DNA from: Amphiura filiformis
Lineage: Eukaryota > Echinodermata > Ophiuroidea > Amphilepidida > Amphiuridae
Direction: 5' to 3'
Length of the DNA stretch: 64,000 bases
Assembly: GCF_039555335.1 (NCBI RefSeq)
Contig: NC_092628.1
Coordinates: forward strand, 81,246,315 to 81,310,314
The position numbers and the translations under genes are program-made. Position 1 is the first letter of the stretch; each line of letters opens with the position of its first letter. Below are positions 35,746 to 48,200 of the stretch, piece after piece. Under the pieces are notes generated by a model. It did not search any database and was not told the DNA's origin. It saw only the letters and a list, made by a program, of their open reading frames with translations.

Positions 35746-36129
35746 CTGAAATATCATAAACCCTGTTCATCCATCCTTTGCGTACTATATCCTTTAGATA
35801 CACGAGCTGTTCCTTATTGAGTTAGGGGCATTGAAAATGGGGGAAAATGTCTACTTTTATGATTGGTTTAATTTGAGAACGGATTTGCAGCTAGCGATAA
35901 AACCATACGCTTCTTTAACCCTACAGGCCTAGGAGTAAAACTTAAAAATTACACGACAAATAGTAAGGTGTAAATATTAGAACTTGTCAACTTCCATACA
36001 TTTATATAAATCAGGGCGTGAAATAATGAATAGTGTATCAACGCCCCGCCATTAGTTCACATTTATATATTCAATAAATGCAACACAAGTCATTATGGTT
36101 ATTTACATACACAATAATACTTTACATAC

Positions 36130-36390
36130 CCAGAAGTTCATGCGATTTCCTTCACAGTTTGTACGTTAATGACCGAATGGCATAGCCTTATTTAGCTCCC
36201 TGCTGAATGTGTTCGGTGAAGTGTGGTGATTTGACACTTTAATGACAGTGAACAAACAGTATACTGTATCGCAGCAAGCTGGCGACTCATTTAATTCAAA
36301 CATATAAGAGATTAATGCACCGTTAACCGATAAATAATGGATAATAATCGATTGCATGAGTGTACTGCAATGAGGGGAATTCCCAACTAG
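36130..36390 (-). promoter_or_regulatory. Predicted promoter and noncoding exon of RdRP copy 2
   Basis: GGGGAATTCCC (36374-36384) is preserved. The TATA-like run seen in copies 1 and 3 is largely replaced; only a CTTATATG word remains near 36305. A donor GGGTATGTAAAG begins the predicted intron at 36129. With the frameshift in the coding exon, the altered TATA region suggests relaxed constraint on this copy. Confidence 0.4.
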
Positions 36391-37054
36391 CAGTTATGTA
36401 CGTAGGTGTGTCCTGCGTGTGGTACAATGTACACAGGTGGTATTGTGTAACTACATGTATTATTGATAGTATTAGTTCATTACTCGGTGGTCACTCGATA
36501 GTTGGCCCAACAATAACTTTAAAAATATTCTTGATCCTTCACACAGCTCAAAGACTTTGCCATGATTTACCATGGATAAGTTCTGTACATTTAGTCCATT
36601 GACTAAGGTCTGTGACCATTGTTGAGGAGTTAAGAAGATAAATAAATGCCAGAAGCTATTCTATTGTGGTGGATATCCAACTTACAGTTATGTCAACATT
36701 TGGTTACTCATCTATAATAAAGACAAATAATGATTATGTGTTTCTGTTATAATCAAATCACTGTGTATCTTTATTGGGCGAATTATCGTGTGTCCACCAG
36801 TAATGTTCACTTTATAAGATTATTATATGATTATTAAAATAATTATTTACAACAATATGTGTGACCGTGTCCATTGTGCTAAAAAACATGAACAAAATGT
36901 TGATTTTCAAGAGATCGTAACTTAAGTTTAATATAATGGATATTTTGGGATAAAATCAGCAAATAATCACAAATATGCCATTTCAGGTTACTAGTATATC
37001 AAGTCAATCTATTTAAACGGTTGCACCAACCCTGAGCTTGAATATAGGATTTAT
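36391..37054. other. Spacer between promoter and satellite, unit 2
   Basis: AT-rich sequence, partly alignable to 22930-23340 of unit 1 (for example GGTTGCAC-AACCCT-AGCTTGAATA near 37019 and 23299). No gene seen. Confidence 0.4.
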
Positions 37055-38693
37055 GAGATATAGAACACGTCGAATATTGGTGGTCATCAGTGGCGTGCCT
37101 GGTCATCCAGAGGCAGGAAAGAGTACTTATTATGTTTCCTTAATTCTTTGTAAAGATATGGGACACACTGAGCATTGTGGTCATTAAGGGACAGGAAAGA
37201 GTACTTATTGTGTTACCTTGATTCTTTGTAGAGACATGGAACACATTGAGCATTGGTGGCCATCTAGGGGTAAGAAAGAGTACTTATTGTGTTACCTTGA
37301 TTCTTTGCAGAGATATGAACACATCGAGCATTGGTGGTCATCCAGAGGTAGGAAGGAGTACTTATTGTGTTACTTTGATTCTTTGTAGAGATATGGAACA
37401 CATCGAGCATTGGTGGTCATCCAGGGGCAGGGAAGAGTACTTATTGTGTTACCTTGATTCTTTTTGGAGAGGTGGAACATATCGAGCATTTGTGGTCAAC
37501 CAGGGGCTGGAAAGAGTACTTATTGTGTTACCTTGATTCTTTGTGGAGAGATGGAACATATCGAACATTGGTGGTCATCCAGGGGCTGGAAAGAGTACTT
37601 ATTGTGTTACCTTGATTCTTTGTAGAGATATTGAACACATCGAACATTTGTGGTCATCCAGGGGCAGGAGAAAGAGTACCTTGATTCTTTGTAGAGATAT
37701 GGAACACATCGAGCATTTGTGGCCATCCAGGGGCAGGAAAGAGTACTTATTGTGTTACCATGAACCTTTGTAGAGATACAGAACACATCGAACATTTGTG
37801 GTCATCCAGGGGCAGGAAAGAGTACTTATTGTGTTACATTTTTTGATGGAGACATGGAACACATTGAGCATTGGTGGCCATCTAGGGGTAAGAAAGAGTA
37901 CTTATTGTGTTACCTTGATTCTTTGTAGAGATATGGAACACATCAAGCATTGGTGGTAATCCAGGGGCAGGAAAGAGTACTTATTGTGTTCCTTTGATTC
38001 TTTGTAGAGATATGGAAGACATCAAGCATTGGTGGTCATCCAGGGACAGGAAAGAGTACTTATTGTGTTACCTTGATTCTTTTTGGAGAGGTGGAACATA
38101 TCGAGCATTTGTGGTCATCCAGGGGCAGGAAAGAGTACTTATTGTGTTACCTTGAACCGTTGTAGAGATATGGAACACATTGAGCATTGGTGGCCATCTA
38201 GGGGTAAGAAAGAGTACTTATTGTGTTACCTTGATTCTTTGTAGAGATATGGAACACATCGAGCATTGGTGGTCATCCAGGGGCAGGAAAGAGTACTTAT
38301 TGTGTTACCTTGATTCTTTTTGGAGAGGTGGAACATATCGAGCATTTGTGGTCAACCAGGGGCTGGAAAGAGTACTTATTGTGTTACCTTGATTCTTTGT
38401 GGAGAGATGGAACATATCGAACATTGGTGGTCATCCAGGGGCTGGGAAGAGTACTTATTGTGTTACCTTGATTCTTTGTAGAGATATTGAACACATCGAA
38501 CATTTGTGGTCATCCAGGGGCAGGAGAAAGAGTACCTTGATTCTTTGTAGAGATATGGAACACATCGAGCATTTGTGGCCATCCAGGGGCAGGAAAGAGT
38601 ACTTATTGTGTTACCATGAACCTTTGTAGAGATACAGAACACATCGAACATTTGTGGTCATCCAGGGGCAGGAACGAGTACTTATTGTGTTAC
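37055..38693 (+). repeat. 79-bp satellite array 2 (about 20 monomers, with an 856-bp internal duplication)
   Basis: Same monomer and orientation as array 1. Positions 37246-37800 recur at an 856-bp (partly 934-bp) offset, including matching rare variants such as GGCAGGAGAAAGAGTACC. At about 37836 the sequence ACATTTTTTGATGGA, which normally marks the right edge of the array, occurs inside it. This shows that part of the array together with its edge was duplicated in tandem. Confidence 0.93.
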
Positions 38694-39787
38694 ATTTTTT
38701 GATGGAGCACATGCATCATTTTTCATCATTCTAGCCGGGTGCATTCTGGTTACAAATGTTATCTTTTAGCACATGATATACAGACAAATGACAATGGACG
38801 ACAATTATACCATGATTTTGGGTCAAAGAGCATGTTTTAACTAATTCTGAAGAGGAAATACCTTTAAATATCGCGGAATGTGGCAAAATGTTGTTTTCTG
38901 AATTGACAGTCGTCGTGATAATTTCCCAAAAACTGACCCCCCTGAGTGTATGTAATAATTTACAGAAAAAAAATTATAATCACAACATTTACCATGTAAT
39001 AACAAGACGTGCATTGGTTGAATTTGGTAAAAATCTTTTAATGCATAAATATATTACAAAACATATAAATATAACATGTTCACCACTCATTTTTCTGAAA
39101 ACTCTTTGTTTTATTTTATTTATAATGTTATTTAATTAGAACAAGATTACAAACAATTGTTAACAGTCATACAATCATGAAATAGTAATGTTAAGATCAC
39201 AACATTTATCTGTAACTTTCTTCAGTTTGATCATCACAAAATAAGATAAACTCGTCATGCAGTGTATAATTTAACATACAGAAGTGGGAGAAAATATTGA
39301 AAATTATTCTTCATCAGCTAAAAAAGCACACATTTTAGGTACTTAATTTGTAAAAGGTCCCCAATTCTCCAAATATAAGAAGGGATTAGGTTAATACCAA
39401 TCGTAATATAATATTGGCCTTTCTTACAAGGCTGCAGAAGCTCTAATTGAAGACCTGAGCGCAAGAAGACCATAAGTCCACTTGGCCCATCAACATGTAT
39501 ACACTAAAGTTGCGTATAGTATACAAATATATACTGCCATGAGAGGTTCTGATTAAAACTATGGGCTCTTCAATGTTTGGGAACCACTTGAGGGTTCAAG
39601 TGTGAGGGTTCTCAAGAGGACACTTTAGAACCATTTTGAAACATTTTTTTGCAAGAGTGGTATGAAAATTGGTAGGATGAAAAAGTATGATGAGTTGATG
39701 CTGCGTAATGTTGTGTCATGTTATTTGCAGATTTATTCATGCTAATTAGATCTGCATACCTTAGCCAGACTACATTATAATTTATAT
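38694..39787. repeat. Shared downstream flank of RdRP unit 3, first part
   Basis: It matches 26098-27440 closely, beginning with TTTTTTGATGGAGCACATGC. It lacks about 300 bp corresponding to 26940-27230 (the right part of the MITE there). No gene seen. Confidence 0.7.
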
Positions 39788-41146
39788 TAGGGATAACCAT
39801 CAACATTTCATGTTGCCCCTATTGCTACAAAAGATTGTTTTCTGGATAGAACTCATCAACAGAAGTATTTTGGTGGTTAAATGGTCAAAATCGGTCAAAA
39901 ACTTTTCGAATTATGAATTTTCAAAGTTTCCCATTCTGACCGGTCATTGGAACGAAATAAAATGACAAGGTCCAAAAATAGCAATTGAGAGCAAAATTGG
40001 CATAAGCATATATTTACCTTTATATATATTTCTTTATTTTAACATATATGCAAACATGAAACAAGCATATTGTGAAAGTATCAAAAGGGTTTCTTATGAA
40101 ATGGCACTTTACTAGTCAATGGCATAAATTATTTTTTCAAACCGAGGCATTGAAATCATGCATTTAGAGAACATTTGCCAAAAATCATCCAAGATGGCCG
40201 ATACGGCACAAAATCAAAATTGCACTAAGTCCAGGTGAACTTTTTTTTTCACAACCAAAAATGTCAATGTTATTGGGTTTAATATGACCAATTAGTAGGT
40301 GTATGCAAACAAAATCTTAAGTGTCATTGAAGGTCATTGACTCATTCACAACAATAGAGGTTATCCACTTCAATCATCATGCTCATGTGTGACTTCTAAC
40401 AAAAGGTGCTGGTTCCCGTAGTATTCTTCATTCAAACCAATTCAATGCATGACCTCGGAGTCACCTGCATGACTTTCGCGGGCTATTTTGAAACAGTTAT
40501 GGTTGCACATTCAGGTACTTCTTTTGAAAGTTCTAAACAAGGTATAGCCAGCAGCAAGTTGTAGATGGTATAGGCCTAAATATAAGAAAACGTTTAGGGT
40601 TGAAATCAGGTGAAAAATACATCGAATGAGCACGAAACTTCACATTTATGTTCAGAAAGGTGTCTTCTTAGCATGATTCGAAAGGAGTATGGAAATTCCA
40701 AAGGGAAGCTGGTGATTTAATTTGTAACTCGAGATCTACTTGTTCAAATTTTTTTCCTTTTTACAGAGGGTATGATAGAGGTATTACTAGCAACTCTGCC
40801 AAATTACAGCTCAGTAGGCCACGTTTTTCACCTGAAATTATTGACATGAATATTTTGTGCCATTCTTGAGCAGTGCTGAACTTAGCCACTGGCAATTAAA
40901 CGCACTGTGGCGATGAAACAATTTTGACTCGCACTTACAGGAAAATGAAATAAGTTGTGTTGCTGTAATTTGCAAGATAGTTACAAAATATAATTGGTAT
41001 TCACTTCCCCAATTTGTACAGAAAAATATTGAAAAATAAAAGAATGAGATCAATTTAGAAATGTCTGTGCAAGCAGTGCACAGTTGAGCTCCCTGCATGT
41101 CTATGGGAGCGTTCTAATCATGTTGATGGTTCATTGGTCATCCCTA
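39788..41146. mobile_element. 1.36-kb non-autonomous DNA transposon, private to unit 3
   Basis: The ends TAGGGATAACCATCAACAT and, inverted, TAGGGATGACCA...CCATCAACAT bound the element. The bases TTTATAT occur directly outside both ends (39781-39787 and 41147-41153). Unit 2 has one uninterrupted TTTATAT at the empty site (about 27443). It is therefore a clean insertion after units 2 and 3 separated. The interior has no convincing transposase; only short open frames are present. Confidence 0.8.
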
Positions 41147-42206
41147 TTTATATACATGCTATATACATACTCGTGCATAATTATTTTATAGCCCCACATA
41201 TGCTTGTTTATGAAACTAAACAAATAGCCATACTTAACAATATTAGATTGATACATAACAAGAAAACAAAGCAAATTTAGAAGAAGTAAAAGCTAATTAA
41301 ACATTTATACAAATTTGTTGCACTATCCAATCGCGATTGGTATGTTAATGTGTTCCAGAGTTGACAACCCATTCGACCGCCAGTGGTATTCGCCGCGAAA
41401 TATTAGTGATGTAACAGGATTATAATTTGGAGTTTTCATATAACAAAACCAAAATTTTGACACAGACCTGACAGTTTTGTATGTCTTGAACGACATACTT
41501 GTTTAGAGTGATTGGTATCCCATCATCCTCTTTGCTGGTGGTAACACGTCAGCTCCATCCTCAGGGGGCGTGGTCTTGAGGAGTCTTGGTAGGCCCCTCA
41601 TCTCTGTTCTTTGGGGTTTTCACAATATAACAGTTATGGAAAGAAAAGTGCAAATGTTCATCATTCATTTTTTGGCACAAATAATTTTGACAAAATATGA
41701 CGTCACTGACATAAACATCAATCTCCTAATTTGCATATAGCCGTCATTCCCCAGCTAACTCGCCCACGTGATTGGTTCTTCAGCGATCTAGGTACTATTT
41801 ACATCTATGGAACAGTATAACATCCGGGCAATACATAGAAAAAAAATAGTGTAAACACATTGCTATGCTATGGTAATTCATCCTGTTACATAACTACTTC
41901 TACTGCGAATAAATATTGAAGCCAATGAGACCTTTAATCTACAACTGAATTTGTCTCTGATTGATTTTTGACCAACGAGGTAGAGCTTTGACAATTTTAC
42001 TTCATTTGTCAAAGGTCAATCACTCGTCGCTCAGCAAGACAGCAACTGTGAGTTTGCAACCGAAATTGCCGCAGCCAGCGTATTATGTGGTCACGCAAAA
42101 CATGAAGGTAAATTAGTGCTGGCGTTGACTTGTGTCAAAGCAAAGTCGATCAACCCATTTCCATGATCAAACAGAAAAATGTTGCAGCTGGCATCGAATA
42201 CTGGTA
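41147..42206. repeat. Shared downstream flank of RdRP unit 3, second part
   Basis: It matches 27444-28246 of unit 2 except for about 235 extra bases at 41413-41647. The extra segment starts AACAGGATTATAATTTGG and ends GGAAAGAAAA; I see no clear inverted ends, so its nature is open. No gene seen. Confidence 0.65.
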
Positions 42207-43976
42207 CAGTTAGGACGCTGGACAACCGATTGTTATTGTTCTGCAAGGCTCACTCAGTCATTTAATAAGGCAATACAAACGATCGAATTTGGTATTCAAA
42301 TGAACAAAATTTTGAGTTACACCTTTTCAGTGTAACATTTTTTTTCTCGGCCAAATGAAAAGCAATAATTTTCATTTTTTTAGTAAATGTCAGGAAAAAC
42401 TGTAATGCTTGATACTGTATTTTTTTCTCAAATCTTAGTGTTAAACTTAGTCGTGAAATTCAGTCATTTAGTGTAAGATTTTCGATTTTGATAGGCTTCA
42501 ACTCTGCCCGTGAGCCTTTTTTGGATCAACCTTTTAGCTTTTCAAAGTAATATAGTTCGCTAAAGAAGGATTTTTCCCAACTTTCTAACGCACATCACCG
42601 TGAGCGATATATCATAGTTTTGTCAGAATTTCCGTTTTGATTCCATAATTTTTGACTACCAGCTGAAAAAATTTAAAATCCACGAGTGAAATACTAGCAT
42701 TGTGGATCGATATCTCTGGGTGCCCGGCCTGGATACAGTTTTGCCAGAACTTCAATATAGCAAAGAAATTACCTAGTGTTTCGGTATAGTGCCTTTTGTT
42801 TGTGTTTGTTTGAAATTGCTTAAACCCACCGAAAGTCATAATGAAGCAGCCAAAACAATACAAGGTTAAACACGGAAGTTTATAACAACCTATTATATAA
42901 TGACCTAAAGGAAAAATCATTTATGGTAACAATGAGCCTTGCATTGTAAGTCATGGTTAAAATGTGTTGAGTACCCACCCCACCCCCATAGGCCTACATA
43001 ATATTACATACCGGTACCTTATAATATTTATATAGCACGGCTATAGCTATACATTTAGAAAGTAGGTCCTATAGCGCTAAATTATGACAAATAGGCCTAC
43101 ACAAACCCGAACGCAAGTCTGAAGGGTGTAATGAAAATGCCAACCCGCGATGGGGGGGGGTCATTCAAAATTCACCTGGAGATAGGAGGGACAGAAAATT
43201 AAAATCCCCTCTAATAACACGCGAATTTTTCTAGGTTTGGACAGTGGATTTTCCCATGGACCTCATCCTAGGTAAATAAATAAACAAACAAACAAACAAA
43301 CAGACAAAATGGTTTTCATAATCATGGAATCCATGGCCCCTATAAATTGAAATTGCAGGCTATCACGGGAGCAAATTTCCAAAATCCACCTCATTTACCA
43401 GAATTGGGGATTTGGGCTACCAAATCGCTGGTCAGGCAATCCTGGTTTTCAATGGAAAAGGGACCTGGGTTGACAACAATTGAAATATCGATTATTTCTC
43501 CTGGTTGCTCTCGAGGTAAAGTACTAAGTTTGACATTTTCGGAGCATAAAGGGGAAAAGGGTAAAATAAAAACGGAAATTCTGACAAAACTATAATATAT
43601 AGACCCACACGATGTGCTTTACAGAGGTGGGAAATATCTTTCTTTAGCAAACTATATTAGTTTGAGACGCTAAAAATGAATTCTGTAAAAAGCTCACGGG
43701 CGAACTAAAGGCCTATAAAAATCAAAAATATCGCACTAAAAGACACAATTTGATGCTTAATTTTAACACCAGGATTTTTTAAAAAAATGTTCATCCAAGC
43801 ACTATGTTTTTATTTGACATTACTGAAGAAAAAAAAAAATGTTGCTTTATATTTGACCGAGAAAATAAATTTCATAGCAAAAAGGTGTATCTCGGAATTG
43901 TGTTGATTTTAACATGTATCGATCGACTTTTAGCGCGACTAAGCAGAACAAAAGATCGGTTGTCCTGCGTTTAGAC
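42207..43976. mobile_element. 1.77-kb foldback element with about 430-bp inverted repeats, private to unit 3
   Basis: The termini share GGACAACCGAT and TTGTTCTGC in inverted orientation. The match continues inward for about 430 bp: CTCGG[C/T]CAAAT, CGCCCGTGAGC-like, AATATAGTT[C/T]GCTAAAGAA, and GTTTTGTCAGAATTTCCG (left near 42618, right near 43568 inverted). The central 900 bp contains AAACAAACAAACAAAC and GGGGGGGG runs and no transposase. The empty site is seen in unit 2 (ACTGG / AATGTATAC near 28243). This is a large foldback-type DNA element. Confidence 0.75.
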
Positions 43977-44020
43977 TGGCTAATGTATACAACTAAAGCA
44001 ATTTGTTGATATTTCAAATA

Positions 44021-44273
44021 TGTGACCCCTCAGCACAACTGAGCCCTGAAGTCGCCAATCATCATTTTTGAGATATTCAAACAAAATATTCTGCTTGAAA
44101 TTAGCTTTAAAATGATGTATATCATGTCTATAGTACTTGACATTTAAGTAGTGAAAAATCAATAAAACAGTCAATAAATCCTTTGTTTCCTATTGTTTAT
44201 TGTTAAGTTCGATGGAGCATATCTCAATAGTGGCACTGGCGACATCCGGACTCAGTTGTGGAGGATGGTCACA
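44021..44273. mobile_element. MITE with TGTGACC ends, private to unit 3
   Basis: Ends TGTGACC...CAACTGAG and the inverted CTCAGTTGTG...GGTCACA are flanked by TA. Unit 2 has the empty site CAAATATTTATTG (about 28630). A TA target duplication suits a Tc1/mariner-type element, although a 4-bp ATAT duplication fits equally. Confidence 0.75.
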
Positions 44274-45251
44274 TATTTATTGAAGGGGTGTTAGTGGGGA
44301 CTATCTAAAATTGGTTCCTTTTTTCCCGTGTCACAATCTAGTCATCGCAGACTTCTCTATTTCGGGGCTGTACAGTATATTTAGTAATATTCCGGAACAG
44401 GGAAAATTAATATTGGGGGCATTTGGCAAGCCGAAAGAGGGAGAGGGGCAAATTTTGGATTATTACCCAACAAAGTGTTCAACAATGCAAATTCTGCTCG
44501 CTGCTACACCAATGATAGGCGTAAATCACAAAAATGTCTCGCAGCCTATAAACTTTTGCGCCGTACGCGGCTGCGGGGGGGGCAGACGGATCATCATGCT
44601 GCTATAGCCCGGTGTTACAGTCGGTAGGGGGCCTACTTGTTGTCGGAAAATCTTCAACTAAGAAGTACACTGCAGTTGTTCTTAGTCAAATGGCTAAACT
44701 AGAATTAATGTGGCTCGTGCTGATTCGCTTTAGAAATCGCCCCGATGGGGGCCCCGCCCGGGGGGCCGAAGAGCAAATATGCCCCTCTCCGTCTTAACCC
44801 CACCCCAGTCAAAACTAATGGGCTTCCAACATTTGGCTTATTTAAATGAGAGTGGGACGCCAGGGTTGGAAGGAGGAGAAGAATTTGATAGATAGACCGT
44901 CGAGGATGAGAAGCGAGCTGCTCAGGGGCAAGCTTTGCCCAATTTATGATGAATAGGTTGAGTATCAAGCTCGTTTAAAGAAAACCAAATCAGTATCGCC
45001 GGTTACCACCAGATTTATTACTCGAGTAGCATCGGAAGACAACATCCATTCATTATGATATATCACAACGGCATCACAGAATACGTAGTTTGTGCCGACG
45101 GCTTCAGATTGTATGAGTTGATGGATTATGTTGTTTGTTTCTTGGCATCATAATAGCAAGCATACTAGACTAGCATTCCGGACTATCATAGACGAGCGCA
45201 TACATTGAACAATGCTTGTAAGATGGAGAATTCATCGGGCACATTTTAAAA
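44274..45251. other. 3' flank of RdRP copy 3
   Basis: It matches 28635-29412 of unit 2. AATAAA on the minus strand (about 45013-45018) is a plausible polyadenylation signal 240 bp beyond the stop. The stretch 45040-45250 is absent from unit 2, where GAA repeats replace it, but its left edge resembles copy 1 (GCATCGGAAGACAAC). Confidence 0.5.
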
Positions 45252-48200
45252 TTAATCTCGATAGTCATCGTATTCATCGCGATAGTCATCGTATTCATCG
45301 CGATAGTCATCGTATTCATCACGATAGTCATCGTATTCATCGCGACAGTCATCGTACGATTCATCGTGATAGTCATTGTACGATTCATCGTGATAGTCAT
45401 TGTACGATTCATCGCAATAGTCATCGTACGATTCATCAGACAAGTCATCAGACAATTCATCAGTGTCATCCTCAAAGATGTCTTCTTCGAAGACCCTTGG
45501 GTTAACTTCCCATTCTTGAATCCGATCCTGAACCTCATTTACCTCAGACTGAGGACCCATGATGCTTACTTTTCCATTCGGTCGGTTGCCCTGTCCCGTT
45601 GGTCGTATTGATATCCCTACCTTTGGGAACTCATTGCTGAGTATCCCCTGCCATGCTGTGAAAAATGAACCGAGGTCATTACCTACGGTTACGAATTCCT
45701 CTTTGAATTCTTCACTGGAGTTGTCATATACTTGAAGGATACTGTGTATTGTACCGCAGAGTGCCAATTGATGATACGCCTTTTCAGCCAGAGTAGCGAG
45801 CTTTCTTACATGTGGGTTTGATAACCTTGGTTTCTGACACGATACAGGAACATACCTATGCTCTTCGTGATAAAACATCCTTGTTGCGCAGAATGACAAG
45901 AATTCCACTAATAGCTTGATAGGCTTTTCATCCTTCCCATGGTCATCAAGCTGGGTTGCCTCTTCTTCATTACAGTATGCTTGCTGTCCAGCTTCAATAA
46001 TAAAAGACCTTTGTATAGCGAAACCACAGAGAAGAACTAAGAAATCTATTCTACCAACTTCTTTGTCCAGTTTTTGAGTCTCACGCCATTTCATTAGCAC
46101 TCCTGCAGCAGTCCTCATCCACGGATTTTCTTCTAGGTAGTGGAATATAACCGACAGATCTTCATTGCTCCGTGGGTCTCCTTGTGTAGTTTGGCACAGA
46201 TTCTCATTAGTAGCGTTAAGTTGATAGCCTTCAGCTTCTATCGCAAGGCGTCCCATTACAGATGGAACTATAATAGTCAACGCATCGGGGTTACGTTTAC
46301 GCACCTCACAGAGAACGTCCGATACTACCCAAGGAAAACTAAGATACTTCTTGTCCCTCTGCTTGTACGTCACTATATACCATGCCGATGCTTTGGCGAG
46401 ACTTTCTTCAGGAAAAACAAGTAGACTGTCTTTTCCTCCAAACTCATCAAAGAATGCTCTTCTTGTTTTGTTCCACAGGTGTTTTACCTTTAATGTGACG
46501 ATTTTCTTGGCATCGTAGATCTCGTTGCGCTGGGACATCCGTTTATTTAGTCGCCCGATATTTCCTGACAATGCCTCGCTTTCACTAGTGATGCCATACT
46601 GTGTTAAAATTGCTTCTAGCTGCCGATTGTAGCGATTCAGGGATCTTTCGGCATCCTGTTGAAAGGTTTGCCTTCCAGGATATTCCAGTGCAACATCAGG
46701 AGGAACATCGACGGGGTCTTTCTGGTGAATGGCTATCCGATCTATCTGACGACATTGACGGTAGAGATGACCCAGGATTTTACTTGATCTGTATGTCGAT
46801 TTGTCAAGTTTGCCCATAAAATCTGGATACATATATGGACGTTCTCCTTTTCCAAGATCTGGAGAATAACCGGTTTTGGCAAAATCTACCGCTTTGGAGA
46901 ATTTTTTAGCAATACTCATACAAACTTGGGAAAAGATGCCATTTCTGTCAGCTTGAGCCAAATGAGCGTTTGCTATCAGACCTACGTTGTCGTTCTTGAT
47001 GTAATTCGCCATATACTTGATCATATCGGATACTTGAATAGGTCCGTCGTGCCGTAACTTCTGTGGTGGTGTAAAATCCATCGGCTCTTGGTTGGCCCCT
47101 TCAAAACGGAGCCCTGGCATCCAAGTGACGAAGTACTCATCTCCATCTAGATCTGATCCAGCCATTTCATCAGGATGTGGTCGTTTACCTCGCTGAGGGA
47201 ACACGACACAGTCTACCATATGATGCAATTCTGGCACATCGACTGCCTCAAATTTGCGGATATCACCGGGTGCTAAGGCAGGAGACTTGGTGATAACTAC
47301 AGTACCCGTGTGTACTTTCTTCGTAACCTGAGGTTTGTCCATGTGTTTGGAGTACTGTACAAACACTTGACCGGAGTCTAGCTCACCTGTTTCGTCCATA
47401 ACACCAACCATATATCTACCGAGATGAGAGGGAATTTCAATTCTGGCTTTTCTCTGTAGTTGGCCTGTCGGTGGTCAAAGAACGAAATGGAATGTAAAGT
47501 AAATCTTACTGTTTTATTACTTTGATGCTTTCTTGATAATATGATCTTTTTAATTGTTCTATAGCTGTTTGTTGAGTTTTGACTCTACCTTTGGATGGAC
47601 GATCTTAACATTTGGACTATCTGCGCTACGTACGTTTGTTTCACAATAACCTGATCACCAGAAATGTGTACACAAGTAGCATCGATTCTAATTCTAGAAC
47701 AAACACTACCATTTTCTGTTCGTTTCTTTGGATCGTTTATTAGAAGTTGTGTAATCTTACCTATGCTATTTCGGTAAACAGCAAGTAGAAGTCCGCGGAA
47801 AAACGGTTCTGAGGTTAATCTTATGCCAGCTTCAACCACTTTGCGATAATTGATGGACGTCTGTTGCGCTGCTCTTCTAGATAGCGACTTCGCTGCTACG
47901 TCATCGTCAAAGAACATTCCTCCCAGTTCATACAGCAAACCTTCCTGGAGTTCTTTGAAAATATCGTCTCCTACACCAAGTCCAGACAAGAGAGTAATAG
48001 CTTGACGATTCAGATACAGTCGACCTGGTAATGATCAAATATTGTTTCATATCGTGAAAAACTAACGACAGGAAAGAGGTTTTACCCAAATTGTATTGTA
48101 GGGATCCTAGCCAAGATGGCGTGTAATCGAAAATTGAAACGGTAACTATTAACCGGGTTGTACAATATTCGTGTGAGCGCGCAATTTAAGCAAATTATTG

